A stretch of DNA of 64,000 bases from Billgrantia pellis (GCF_008297955.1 NZ_VTPY01000001.1:434001-498000); one strand, 5' to 3'. Numbered from the stretch's first letter, positions 17,559 to 27,088 are shown. The notes: generated from the sequence alone by a model not told the origin. Numbers and translations are program-made.

Positions 17559-17585
17559 TCAAGTATTTCGGCTTTCCGACGATAA
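17559..17585 (+). promoter_or_regulatory. Sigma-28 promoter of the LOV-GGDEF-EAL gene
   Basis: TCAAGTAT, 11 bases, GACGATAA. One base departs from consensus in the -10 box. It starts 12 bases after the stop codon of the preceding cyclase gene. Confidence 0.65.
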
Positions 17586-17615
17586 CAAGAAAGACATGTC
17601 ACGAGCGGGGGCCGC

Positions 17616-20600
17616 ATGCCCAACAATTCTCGGCAGGTGGCGCTGCATACCTGGCTGATGCTGGTGCCGGTGTTGCTTCTGGTCATGGGAGCGATCAACG
17701 GGCTGGCGGCCTGGCAATTGCCGGCCGGCCTGCATCCGCCACATGCCGGCCTGCCGCTGATGTTGCTGGTGGGTGCCGGTCTGTTGGCGGTACTGCGACA
17801 ACGCCTGCAGTGGGCGCGGCTATGCGGCGCATTGATACTGCCGTTCGGGTTGCATGCTCCGCTGCAGGCGTGGTGGCCGGCCCTCCTTGAGTTGCCCCTC
17901 CCCTGGCAAGCGCCGCTGACGCCGGCCACCGGTATTGCGATGCTGGTGGTGTCGGCGTGCCTGCTATCCGGCAATGCGACTCCGCGCGGCAGGCATGGCT
18001 GGCGGTTGGGTGGCGGTGTCATCGTCGTGATCGGTGCCGTCAGTCTTCTTTCTGCGCTGTGGCCGGAGCGCTTTTCGCCGGGGCCATGGGGAAGCGCCTT
18101 TGCCACGCCCTTCACCTCGCTTCCGGCACTGTTGGCCGGGACGGCCATGTGGATGATGGCGCGTCAGCACGTGGTGGCGCCAATGCTGAGCCGAGTGGCG
18201 ATCCTGGCGCTGGTGGGAAGCGTGCTGGCCAGCGGGCTCGCCTGGTACGCGCTTACCTGGCAGCAGCATGATGCTAAGCGGCGACATGCCGCAGAACTGC
18301 TCTCCAGTTTCAAGGTCACCGCCGAACGCGTACTGGATGGTCAGCAGCGCGAACTGCAGCGCATGGCGTCCCGTTGGACGCAATTCGAAAACCTGCCGCC
18401 AATGGCTTATCGGGAGGCAGAGGCGGCGGCAGCATTTCGTGACTTGTCGAGTCTGGTCTCGCTGCACTGGCAGTCGGAGACCGAGCGCTTTCCCTGGGGG
18501 CGGGATCGTAGTGATGCCTATACGTTACTTGACTGCCTGACACGGCATGACTGGCTGCTCGATTGGCTGGCGGTGGGGGGGACTTATCCTCGCTGGGTAT
18601 TGCCCGACCTTGAGCGTCCTGAGTTAGCGCTCGTGTCGGTACCGCTGCCCGGCGACATGCGTGGCCAACTCGTGGCTGCCATCGATCTCAGCCGCCTGCT
18701 GCGGGAGGAGATCCGCGCCCTGGTGACGCCACTGACGCTTTCCATCGAACGTCAGTCGGCTTCCCTGATGGCCAATCGTGAGCATGGCGGGGATGAGGTG
18801 GTGCTCGAGAAGAGCCGGCTGATTCTACCGGGTGGCGTCACCGTGGAAATACATGCCCATAATGACGGATCGTCGTTCTCTTCCAGCGCGGGATGGATGC
18901 CGCTGGGGGTGGCCGTGGGCGGTTGGGTGCTCAGTTACCTGTTGGCATTCAACCTGGGCATGGTGAATCTCGGCCGGCGACGCTCGCTGGCCCTGGTGAG
19001 CGCGCAGCGTCATTTGCGTGCTCAGCAGCGCGTACAAACCTTGATCGCTCGCGATCAGCCGCTATCCGATACCCTGAGAGCGATCTGTCGCTTGGTCGAG
19101 TCGCAGGCCAATGGGGCGATCTCTTCCATCATGCTGTGCGATGACGAGCAGAAGACGCTGGATCGGATATACAGCGTCAACCTGCCGGAGCGATATCTTG
19201 CAGCGGTACGCGGCGTTCCGATCGGGCCCGGGATGGGAGCGTGCGGCCACGCGGCCTATGTTCGCGATTTTGCCATTTGCGTGGATATCGCTCGCGATCC
19301 GCGCTGGCGAGGGTATCGCGATGTAGCGGAAGAGCACCGGCTACGCGCCTGCTGGTCCTACCCCGTCATTGCCAGCGATGGGCGGGTATTGGGTACCTTC
19401 GCGACTTACTACCGCCAGCCGCGGGAGCCTTCGCGGAGCGATCGGCGCCATGTGATCGAGGCCGCCGAGCTGGTTTCGCTGGCGGTCGAACGCGAGCGCA
19501 ACCGCCGCGCGCTGCTCGAGAACGAGCAGCGCTACCGCTCGCTGTTCACCTATCACCCCGATGCCGTCTTCTCGCTCGATCTCGAGGGTTATTTCGTTAC
19601 CGCCAATGCGGCCTGCAGCGGCATCACCGGCTACACGCTGGAGGAACTGCAAGGCTTGCATTTCGCCGAACTGATCGAGCCCGCCGAGCGCGAGCGCATC
19701 GAGGCGCTGTTCCGCAAAACGAGCCAGGGGGAGGCCTTTCGTCACTCCTTGACGATCAAGCGTCGCGATGGCGGCAGCGCCTATCTCGACCTGACCCATC
19801 TGCCGATCGTGATCAACGACAAGGTAATGGGGCTCTACGGTATTGCCAAGGACATGACGGAGCGGCATCGCTGGGAGACTGAGCTGCGCATTTTGCAACG
19901 CAGCGTCGAGGCCAGTATCAACGGCATTATCATTGCCGATGCGCAGGTGCCGGACATGCCGATCATCTACGCCAACGAGGCCTTCGAGCGTATCACCGGC
20001 TATCGGCGCAGCGAGATATTGGGCAGGAACTGCCGCGTGCTGCAGGGCAGCGAGTCCGATCCGACGGCTATCGCCCGGCTTCGACAGGCCATTACCGAGC
20101 GGCGTGAGATCAATGTCACGCTGTGCAATTACCGTAAAGATGGCACGCCGTTCTGGAACAATCTCTACCTGGCGCCCGTGCGCGATGGCGAGGGCAGGGT
20201 GACGCATTTCGTCGGCGTACAGCATGATATTTCCGAACGTAAGGCCTACGAGGCGAAGCTCTCTTTTCACGCCAGCCACGATGCGTTGACCGGCCTGGCC
20301 AACCGGTCGCTGTTCGAGAGCCATCTGCTGCGCGAGGTGCCATTGGCGCAGCGCCATGGCCGACAACTGGCCGTCCTGTTCGTCGACCTCGACGATTTCA
20401 AGCCCATCAACGACAGCCTGGGACATGAGGTCGGCGACCAGGTGCTGATACAGGTCTCGCAGCGTCTGGCCGATGAACTGGCTCCCGGCGATACGTTGGC
20501 ACGCTTCGGCGGCGATGAATTCGTGATTCTTCTACCGAAACTCCATCAGGAAGAGGCCGCCGTTAGGCTGGCCGAGCGCTTGCTGACGTGTATCGGTCGG

Positions 20601-21599
20601 CCCTACCGGGTCGAAGAGCACGAGTTTTATATCGGCGCCAGCGTCGGCATCGCGTTCCTGCACGACGGCCTGCATAACCCGGTCGAGCTGATCCAGCAGG
20701 CCGACATGGCGATGTACCGTGCCAAACAGAGAGGGCGCAATGCCTGGGAGTGCTTCACCGATGAGCTCAATGACGAGGTGAGTGCGCGCATGGCGCTGCG
20801 CAACGACCTGCAGGAGGCGATCGAGGCGGGGAGCTTCGAGCTGCATTACCAGCCTCTGCTTGACGCCGGCGACGAGAGCGTGCTCGGGTTCGAGGCGCTG
20901 GTGCGTTGGAAGCATCCCGTGCGTGGCTACCTGTCGCCGGGGACGTTCATTCCGCTGGCCGAGGATACCGGACAGATCGGGCCGATCAGCGAGTGGGTTC
21001 TGCGACAGGCTTGTCGCGATATGTGCCGGTTGTCGGCGGAGGGGTACGGCCAATTCCGCGTCTCTGTCAATCTTTCGCCATTGCAGTTCCGGCGCGCCAA
21101 TTTCTTGGCGAACCTGCAGCAGGTCCTGCGGGAAACCGGGCTGTCGCCCCAGGCGCTCGAACTGGAGCTGACCGAGGGCGTACTGATGACCGAGACGGCG
21201 ACGGCCGTGGCCACCCTGCACCGCCTTCGTGAGATGGGAGTGGAAGTCTCCATCGACGACTTCGGTACGGGCTTCTCGAGCCTGAGCTATCTCAAGCAGT
21301 TGCCCATCGGCAAGATCAAGATCGATCGCAGTTTCATTCGCGATGTCACCACCCATCGACATGACGGTGCCATCGTTCAGGGCATCATCTCCATGGCGCA
21401 TCATCTGGGATTGACCGTGGTGGCGGAAGGGATCGAGGAGCCGCAGCAGCGGGACTTCCTGGCGGCTCACGGTTGCGATGTCTTCCAGGGCTTTCTGTTC
21501 GCGCGTCCGATGCCGCTGGATCGGCTACGCCGCTACCTGAACGAACGGCGACCCAGGAGGATCGGTGCTAAAGATCCACTCGCTTCGGCCGATAAATAG
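17616..21599 (+). CDS. Membrane-bound LOV photosensor GGDEF-EAL protein
   Basis: 1327 aa. Order: about seven N-terminal hydrophobic segments (residues 10-230), an extracytoplasmic CHASE-like stretch (about 230-425), another membrane helix (about 430-450), GAF (about 473-627), PAS (about 640-755), LOV (about 757-875), GGDEF (about 885-1050) and EAL (about 1060-1310). The LOV domain has the flavin-adduct motif GRNCRVLQG with Cys806, plus the flavin-contact residues Asn838, Asn848 and Gln869 in the expected order. The cyclase site (GGDEF, 965-969) is intact, but the RxxD inhibition site is missing (APGD). The EAL site looks complete: E1093, VNLS, ELTE, DDFGTG, KIKID, AEGIE. I infer a blue-light-responsive enzyme that can make or break c-di-GMP. 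Probably co-transcribed with the next gene 45 bases on. Confidence 0.92.
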   Translation: MPNNSRQVALHTWLMLVPVLLLVMGAINGLAAWQLPAGLHPPHAGLPLMLLVGAGLLAVLRQRLQWARLCGALILPFGLHAPLQAWWPALLELPLPWQAPLTPATGIAMLVVSACLLSGNATPRGRHGWRLGGGVIVVIGAVSLLSALWPERFSPGPWGSAFATPFTSLPALLAGTAMWMMARQHVVAPMLSRVAILALVGSVLASGLAWYALTWQQHDAKRRHAAELLSSFKVTAERVLDGQQRELQRMASRWTQFENLPPMAYREAEAAAAFRDLSSLVSLHWQSETERFPWGRDRSDAYTLLDCLTRHDWLLDWLAVGGTYPRWVLPDLERPELALVSVPLPGDMRGQLVAAIDLSRLLREEIRALVTPLTLSIERQSASLMANREHGGDEVVLEKSRLILPGGVTVEIHAHNDGSSFSSSAGWMPLGVAVGGWVLSYLLAFNLGMVNLGRRRSLALVSAQRHLRAQQRVQTLIARDQPLSDTLRAICRLVESQANGAISSIMLCDDEQKTLDRIYSVNLPERYLAAVRGVPIGPGMGACGHAAYVRDFAICVDIARDPRWRGYRDVAEEHRLRACWSYPVIASDGRVLGTFATYYRQPREPSRSDRRHVIEAAELVSLAVERERNRRALLENEQRYRSLFTYHPDAVFSLDLEGYFVTANAACSGITGYTLEELQGLHFAELIEPAERERIEALFRKTSQGEAFRHSLTIKRRDGGSAYLDLTHLPIVINDKVMGLYGIAKDMTERHRWETELRILQRSVEASINGIIIADAQVPDMPIIYANEAFERITGYRRSEILGRNCRVLQGSESDPTAIARLRQAITERREINVTLCNYRKDGTPFWNNLYLAPVRDGEGRVTHFVGVQHDISERKAYEAKLSFHASHDALTGLANRSLFESHLLREVPLAQRHGRQLAVLFVDLDDFKPINDSLGHEVGDQVLIQVSQRLADELAPGDTLARFGGDEFVILLPKLHQEEAAVRLAERLLTCIGRPYRVEEHEFYIGASVGIAFLHDGLHNPVELIQQADMAMYRAKQRGRNAWECFTDELNDEVSARMALRNDLQEAIEAGSFELHYQPLLDAGDESVLGFEALVRWKHPVRGYLSPGTFIPLAEDTGQIGPISEWVLRQACRDMCRLSAEGYGQFRVSVNLSPLQFRRANFLANLQQVLRETGLSPQALELELTEGVLMTETATAVATLHRLREMGVEVSIDDFGTGFSSLSYLKQLPIGKIKIDRSFIRDVTTHRHDGAIVQGIISMAHHLGLTVVAEGIEEPQQRDFLAAHGCDVFQGFLFARPMPLDRLRRYLNERRPRRIGAKDPLASADK

Positions 21600-21644
21600 G
21601 GGTTTGGCGGGTCGCACGGGTGGTCAAGTTATCGAGAGGCGCGC

Positions 21645-23330
21645 ATGACGCAAGAGCAGGATGACTTTATCCGGGTAACGAACCCGGCCGAGATCGAAGC
21701 GCTGCTGGATGGGCTGATACAACCCGGGGGGGCCTCGCTGCTGCTGGACAAGCCCGATGGTGCCCCGCTGCCGGTCGTGGTGATGGAGCAGTGCTCCGCC
21801 GAATCGCTACGGCTCGATATCACGGCGGTGCGCGAAATCAGTGTCGAGCTCAAGCGAGGCCTCGGCTTCCGCCTGCTGGGGCAGGTGAATGGCAAGATGG
21901 TACGTACGCCCCAGCTCAAGGCGCTGGAGGTCGACTCGGCAGGGGGGCGCGTCATTTGCCTGGGCGAATACCCGTCTTATCTCGAGGAGTTGCAGCGTCG
22001 AGAGTCGTTCCGCGCGCGCTTGCGGCTGGGCATGGAGGCAGGCGCCATATTGCGCAGCCTGGGGGATGACCGACCGGCGGTGCAGGGGGATCTCAAGGAC
22101 CTGTCCCAGGAGGGATGCCAGCTCGAGTTGCCTTTGTCGGCCGCCACGCTGCTCGCCGAAACGGCGCTGTTCGAGATCGAGCTCTGCTTTCCCAACGGTA
22201 CCCGTTTTGCGGTCCAGGGATCGTCCCGTCACAAGGTGGCGGACGCCAACCGCCAGACGCTTCGTGTCGGATTTCATTTCGAAGCGCGTACGGCGGAGCA
22301 GGAGCGCAAGCTCTGGTTCTTCGTGCGCGAAATCGAGCGCGAAACCTCCCGCTACGGTGAAGAGGCCGATGTCGGCCGACTGCCCTCCACGCTATTCCAG
22401 AGCCAGTCCGCAGCGGCGCCGACTGTCGGTCGGCGCAACCTGCTGGAGTATCCCACGCCCATGGCGCGACGGCTGGCGCGCGTGGCCGGCTACCTGGATG
22501 CCCAGTTGCTGGAGCTGCAGCAGGGCGACATGGTCGATTCGGTGCAGCTTTCGCGTCACGCCGACCTGCTGTTGATGCTGGCCGAAGAGGATATCGAGGC
22601 GCTGCTGTTCGCGACACGCTGCCTCGGCCGCGAACCTTGGCTCGTGCGCCATGGGCTGGGCGTGGCCGTGCATGCCCTGGCGTTGGTCGACGGCAGCTCG
22701 GTGCCGCGTGAGGTGCGCAAGGCGCTGGCCGCCAGCGCCATGTTGCATGACCTGGGCAAGGCCTTGTTGCCGCCGGCGCTGCTGGCCGCCGCATCGTTCG
22801 GGCCGGCGGAGTACCAGCAACTCAAGGAGCATGTGCCGCGACTGCGTCAGCGGCTTGCACGCTGCCAATGGCTCTCGCCCTCGATTGTCCGGGCGATCGT
22901 CAACGGCACCAACGAGCGCCTGGACGGCAGTGGGTATCCCGCTGGTATCGAGGGCTCGGAGCTGCCGGAGCTGGCGCGCATGAGCGCCGTGGTCGACGTC
23001 GTGGATGCCATGCGACGCGATCGCGTCGACCGGCCTGCGTGGCGGATCGATTCGGTCTATCGTCACCTACTGAAATCGCCCGAACAGTTCGACCCTTCAT
23101 GGGTCAAGCGCTATGTCCAGCGCTTCGGGCTGCGCCCCGTGGGCTCCCTGGTGCGCTTCAGCGGCGGCGCGATGGCCTGGATTCAGCGGCTCGATCAGCA
23201 AGGCAAGCCGTTCCAGGTGCAGTTGACCGAGCGTATCGAGCCGCCTGGCGATGCGTTGGGCGAGGTGCTGCGTGGCGACGTCACGGTACGTTTGGGCGAT
23301 ATGGTCGAAGAGATCCCCGTCTCGACCTGA
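21645..23330 (+). CDS. YcgR/PilZ c-di-GMP receptor fused to an HD-GYP-like domain
   Basis: 561-aa cytoplasmic protein. An N-terminal YcgR-type domain (about residues 1-110) is followed by a PilZ domain with the c-di-GMP-binding RRESFR (118-123) and DLSQEGCQLEL motifs. A C-terminal HD-domain region (about 265-480) has HD at 368-369 (LHDLGK) and the GYP element DGSGYP. The paired histidines of the HHE part are replaced by Thr422-Asn423 before the Glu. These histidines are metal ligands in active HD-GYP phosphodiesterases, so activity is doubtful. YcgR proteins act as a flagellar brake when c-di-GMP is bound. The gene follows the LOV enzyme by 45 bases with a GAGAGG ribosome site, suggesting signal and receptor are made together. 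Confidence 0.88.
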   Translation: MTQEQDDFIRVTNPAEIEALLDGLIQPGGASLLLDKPDGAPLPVVVMEQCSAESLRLDITAVREISVELKRGLGFRLLGQVNGKMVRTPQLKALEVDSAGGRVICLGEYPSYLEELQRRESFRARLRLGMEAGAILRSLGDDRPAVQGDLKDLSQEGCQLELPLSAATLLAETALFEIELCFPNGTRFAVQGSSRHKVADANRQTLRVGFHFEARTAEQERKLWFFVREIERETSRYGEEADVGRLPSTLFQSQSAAAPTVGRRNLLEYPTPMARRLARVAGYLDAQLLELQQGDMVDSVQLSRHADLLLMLAEEDIEALLFATRCLGREPWLVRHGLGVAVHALALVDGSSVPREVRKALAASAMLHDLGKALLPPALLAAASFGPAEYQQLKEHVPRLRQRLARCQWLSPSIVRAIVNGTNERLDGSGYPAGIEGSELPELARMSAVVDVVDAMRRDRVDRPAWRIDSVYRHLLKSPEQFDPSWVKRYVQRFGLRPVGSLVRFSGGAMAWIQRLDQQGKPFQVQLTERIEPPGDALGEVLRGDVTVRLGDMVEEIPVST

Positions 23331-23366
23331 GTGCCTTGGTCGTGAACCGTCATTCCGGGCGAGGGC

Positions 23367-23393
23367 TAAAGTTGTTCGGCCGTACGCCGATAA
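23367..23393 (+). promoter_or_regulatory. Sigma-28 promoter of fliD copy 2 / fliST
   Basis: TAAAGTTG, 11 bases, GCCGATAA. This has an exact -10 match and exact spacing, one of the strongest sites in the window. Confidence 0.9.
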
Positions 23394-23479
23394 TCAGAAA
23401 TGACCTGATGGTTGCGGGCTTTTCACCGGAATCCTTGGCGCAAAGCCTGCCACAATAGCGGGATGGAAAAGGAAGCGTC

Positions 23480-24871
23480 ATGGCTACGATAAGCTCGCTG
23501 GGCATCGGTTCGGGGTTGGATCTCAACGGCCTGCTTGACCAGCTCAACGCGGCCGAGCGCAAGAAGCTCGAGCCGATCGCACTGCAGCAGAAAAGTGTTC
23601 AGGCGAAGATATCCGCCTATGGCAAGCTGCAGGGGGCGCTAACCAAGCTGCAGGATGCCGCGGCGAAGCTCAATAAGCCGGAATTTTATCAAAGCGTATC
23701 GAGCAACGTTACCGGAAGCAGTGTCACCGCAGCGGCTGGGGCCGAAGCTCAGCCGGGCCGCTACGACGTCAATGTGACGAGCCTGGCCCGTGCCCAGAGC
23801 CTGGCAACCGGAGGGTTCGCTGCGCGCGATGCCGACCTGGGCGCTGGGGAGATGACGATCAATGTCGGCTCCGGAGATAGCGCACAGGCGCTGCACTTGA
23901 GGTTCGATGCCGCCGCTAGCTCGCTCGAGGATATTCGCGATGCGATCAATGCGGAAAAGGCCGGTGTCACCGCCTCCATCGTCAATGACGGCAGTGCCGA
24001 GCCTTACCGCCTGGTGCTATCCGTCGACGATACCGGTACCGATGCCGCGGTACAGAGCATCACCTTTGCCAGCGACAATGGCGACGCCGCCCTGGACGAC
24101 TCGCTTTCCTATGGCGGCACCGGCACGATGTCCCAGACGGTGGCTGCCAAGAACGCGGCGCTGGAAGTGAATGGCATCACGATTACCAGCCAGTCCAACC
24201 AGGTGGAAGGTGCGATCCAGGGGCTGACGCTCAACTTGGCCGAGGCGGGTGAGGCGACCGTCAGAGTCGAGCGCAACACCTTGGCGATTCGCGAAGCGGT
24301 AGGGGGTTTTGTCAAAGCCTACAACGAGCTGCGCACTACCGCCCAGAGCCTGACCCGTTTCAATTCGGAGACAGGCGATGCGGGAGAGCTGCTGGGGGAC
24401 AGCGCGCTGCGCACGGTCGAGTCGCGTTTGCGCAGCACGCTGAGCGGTGGCGTGGGAGAGGGGGAGTTTCGCATGCTATCGGATATCGGCATTACGCTGC
24501 AGCGAGACGGATCGCTCAAGCTCGATGAGGGCAAGCTGAGCGATATCGTGGCGAACTCCCCAGATCAATTATCGCGCTTCTTCGCCGGCGAAACCAAGGC
24601 GTCGGGGATGGCCGGCAAGCTGGGACAGTCCCTGGATCAGATGCTTGGCGACAAGGGGCTACTGGATAATGCCAAGAAGGGGCTTGAGTCGCGTATCGAG
24701 AGTCTCAAGGATCGCTACGCCCGCATGGAAACGGGTATCGAGCGCACCATTGAACGCTACCGCATCCAGTTCGGCAAGCTCGACGGCCTGATCGCCCAGA
24801 TGAACCAGACCAGCGATTACCTGTTTCAGCAGTTCGAGATGATGAACGCCCAGCTTGGGCGCAAGAAGTAA
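23480..24871 (+). CDS. fliD: FliD, filament cap protein (copy 2)
   Basis: 463-aa cap protein, second copy in the window. Its ends are nearly the same as in copy 1 (MATISSLGIGSGLDLNGLLDQL; MNQTSDYLFQQFEMMNAQLGRKK) and the central cap region has diverged. It heads a late operon with fliS, fliT, a FliK-like gene and an FhlB-like gene, the classical fliD-S-T order, so this is probably the ancestral copy and the one at 10167 the duplicate, or each serves one of the two flagellins. Confidence 0.95.
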   Translation: MATISSLGIGSGLDLNGLLDQLNAAERKKLEPIALQQKSVQAKISAYGKLQGALTKLQDAAAKLNKPEFYQSVSSNVTGSSVTAAAGAEAQPGRYDVNVTSLARAQSLATGGFAARDADLGAGEMTINVGSGDSAQALHLRFDAAASSLEDIRDAINAEKAGVTASIVNDGSAEPYRLVLSVDDTGTDAAVQSITFASDNGDAALDDSLSYGGTGTMSQTVAAKNAALEVNGITITSQSNQVEGAIQGLTLNLAEAGEATVRVERNTLAIREAVGGFVKAYNELRTTAQSLTRFNSETGDAGELLGDSALRTVESRLRSTLSGGVGEGEFRMLSDIGITLQRDGSLKLDEGKLSDIVANSPDQLSRFFAGETKASGMAGKLGQSLDQMLGDKGLLDNAKKGLESRIESLKDRYARMETGIERTIERYRIQFGKLDGLIAQMNQTSDYLFQQFEMMNAQLGRKK

Positions 24872-24946
24872 TCGGCTCATGCGCATACGGCCGTCGGCAT
24901 GACGTCGCTGCGACACGGGCCAAGCTACCATAAGAGAGGTTTCGCC

Positions 24947-25366
24947 ATGACTGCCATGCGAGGAGCTGCCGCCTACGGCCGGGGAGCCGGGGCCTACGCC
25001 CGGGTCGGCGTGGAGAGCGGTGTGATGTCGGCCAACCCGCATCAATTGATCGTGATGCTGTTCGACGGTGCCCAGGGGGCGATTCGCGCCGCGCGCATCC
25101 ATATGCAGGCGGGCAATACCGCCGAGAAAGGCAAATCCATTTCCAAGGCGTTGGACATCGTCAACAATGGGCTCTTAGCCGCTTTGGACATGGAAAAAGG
25201 CGGCGAAATCGCCGAGCGGCTCGGTTCGCTCTACGAATATGTATCGCGTCTGCTGTTGGCCGCCAATCTGCACAATGACCAGGAGAGTCTCGACCAGGCC
25301 GAGCGACTGCTGGACGATATCGCATCCGCTTGGCGGGAAATCGGCACCACAGGAGCACAGCGCTGA
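24947..25366 (+). CDS. fliS: FliS, flagellin export chaperone
   Basis: 139-aa cytoplasmic chaperone that binds the flagellin C terminus before export. Family core: AYARVGVESGVMSANPHQLIVMLFDGA, then a helical bundle with VNNGLLAALDMEKGGEIAERLGSLYEYVSRLLLAANL. The start at 24947 follows GAGAGG; an upstream ATG at 24899 would add a non-conserved extension. It lies between fliD copy 2 and fliT. Confidence 0.95.
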   Translation: MTAMRGAAAYGRGAGAYARVGVESGVMSANPHQLIVMLFDGAQGAIRAARIHMQAGNTAEKGKSISKALDIVNNGLLAALDMEKGGEIAERLGSLYEYVSRLLLAANLHNDQESLDQAERLLDDIASAWREIGTTGAQR

Positions 25367-25367
25367 G

Positions 25368-25751
25368 ATGGCAATGACGACGGCTCGTGCCGTGATCGAC
25401 GGTTATGCCGAACTGCGGCAGCAGGTGGCCACCATGCTGGCGCTGGCCAATGAGGGGGATTGGGAGGCGCTCATCGAGCAGCAGGCGGGCTACCTGCAGT
25501 TGACCGATCGGCTCCGGCAACTGGACGACCAGTCGAACCTGAATCGGGAGGATGCGCAGCGCAAGGCCGAGTTGCTGGAGGCGATTCTGGCCGACGACCT
25601 GGCGATTCGTGAGCACCTCGTGGCACGCCGCACCGAGCTTGGACAGCTGATGGATGCGACCCGCCGCCAGCGCGATCTGCATCGCAGCTATGGAAAACAG
25701 GCGGCGACAGTGGTCGATGCCGCCAACCAGTTCGGCCAGAGGGTCCCGTGA
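25368..25751 (+). CDS. fliT: FliT, FliD chaperone and FlhDC regulator
   Basis: 127-aa helical protein. FliT in enterobacteria chaperones FliD and, when free, blocks FlhDC. The match is to the helix pattern (LANEGDWEALIEQQAGYL, IREHLVARRTELGQLM, RQRDLHRSYGK) and to the position directly after fliS. The ATG begins one base after the fliS stop, so the two are translationally linked. FliT is a fast-evolving family, hence moderate certainty. The presence of FlhDC in the same window makes the regulatory role plausible. Confidence 0.8.
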   Translation: MAMTTARAVIDGYAELRQQVATMLALANEGDWEALIEQQAGYLQLTDRLRQLDDQSNLNREDAQRKAELLEAILADDLAIREHLVARRTELGQLMDATRRQRDLHRSYGKQAATVVDAANQFGQRVP

Positions 25752-27088
25752 GTGGCATTACGCCACTGTTGGATACGCTGCTCCATCAGGTCCTGGGCAA
25801 GCGTATCGATACGGCGCCGCCACGAGATCTGACCGAGCCGGTTCGGCCGGTCGATCCGGGCGAGGGGCCGCGTGCTTTGCACAGCGACTCTCGCCTCGAT
25901 GGGCGGCGTCCGGCCGCGGCACCGTTGCAGGGCGCCGCGGCAACTCCCCAGCGAGGCGAGGCATCGGCGGCACCGGCGGGTGCCACCTCTCCGCCGGCTT
26001 CTTTTCAGACGCACTTCAGTCCCTCGGCGAGAACGATAGCCGACCTGTTGGTACGATTTCCTGCACCTCCTTCCGTATTGCGTTCATCGGTGCCGCTGAT
26101 GGGCGCCGAAGCATCGCCCAGCGCCACGACGCTGGCCGATCGGCTCCAGGCGGGAGTCCGCGATAGCGGGTTGTTCTACGAATCGCATCTGTCACGTTGG
26201 TATCGCGGTGACATGAGTCGCCAGCAGCTCGAGCGCGAGCCGCAAATGCTGCGTACGCTCCGCTTTTCTCCTGCCTCCATGCCGGCTTCCGCTCCGGCCG
26301 CTGGTACCACGATGGCAGGAACCGTGGCGCCTTCGGTGCCTGGCGCCGTCGGCTTGTCGGCGCAAGGAGGGGCGGTCCCGGCATTTCCCCAGCCGGGGGC
26401 AGCGGCGCCCGTCCCGGGTCTCGGTCAATCGGCGGCGGCGCAGGCGGCCGGCTCCTACGTTTCCACCGAGGCCTTGCTACCTAACACGGGACGTTCCGAT
26501 GGGGGGCCGCCTGGAGGGCCGGGGCGCCTTGCGGCCTCGTCGCGCGAGGCGCTCGCGCGGGGCCAGCCGATGGGCGAAGTGAGCGACTCCGCTGGGCGTG
26601 AAGCCGAGCAAGCCATGCGCTCACGCGCTGCGGGTGAGGCGGTACACGAGAGTTTGCAGGGCGTGGTCCGTCATCAGCTCGAAATGCTGGTGGCCCCGGT
26701 GCTGCGCTGGGAGGGGGATGTCTGGTCGGGAATTTTCATGGCCTTGATGATTCAACTGCCGGCCGGGGCGAGGCGCGAAGGGGAGGGGGGCCATGGGGGT
26801 GACGAGGAAGGAGACCGTCAGGAGGCGTGGCACTCCGAACTCAAACTGACGATGCCGGGGCTGGGTGAGCTTGGCGTCGCGTTCTGGTTGCGGGAAAGCC
26901 ATTTGCGAATGGAGTTGAAGGCGCGTGACGATGCCACCCTCGCCACGCTTCGCGAGGGAGTGCCGCAGCTTGAGCAACGACTGCGCGAGGCCGGTCTTTC
27001 GACGGTACTGATCGACACGTTGGTGCAGCGAGAGGAAATGCAGGACGCACGGCTGCCAGCGGAGGAACGCGATGGCCCCCACGTCTGA
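25748..27088 (+). CDS. fliK: FliK-like hook-length control protein
   Basis: 446-aa protein starting with GTG inside the fliT stop (GTGA overlap). The N-terminal two thirds are low in complexity and rich in Ala, Pro and Gly. The C-terminal part (about residues 340-435) has the FliK substrate-switch fold: KLTMPGLGELGVAFWLRESHLRMELKA, then VPQLEQRLREAGLSTVLI. A short FlhB-like gene follows, as in the ylqG-ylqH pair of Bacillus. The normal fliK place, after fliJ, is outside the window, so this may be the only FliK or a second FliK-like protein. Confidence 0.75.
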   Translation: MSGITPLLDTLLHQVLGKRIDTAPPRDLTEPVRPVDPGEGPRALHSDSRLDGRRPAAAPLQGAAATPQRGEASAAPAGATSPPASFQTHFSPSARTIADLLVRFPAPPSVLRSSVPLMGAEASPSATTLADRLQAGVRDSGLFYESHLSRWYRGDMSRQQLEREPQMLRTLRFSPASMPASAPAAGTTMAGTVAPSVPGAVGLSAQGGAVPAFPQPGAAAPVPGLGQSAAAQAAGSYVSTEALLPNTGRSDGGPPGGPGRLAASSREALARGQPMGEVSDSAGREAEQAMRSRAAGEAVHESLQGVVRHQLEMLVAPVLRWEGDVWSGIFMALMIQLPAGARREGEGGHGGDEEGDRQEAWHSELKLTMPGLGELGVAFWLRESHLRMELKARDDATLATLREGVPQLEQRLREAGLSTVLIDTLVQREEMQDARLPAEERDGPHV

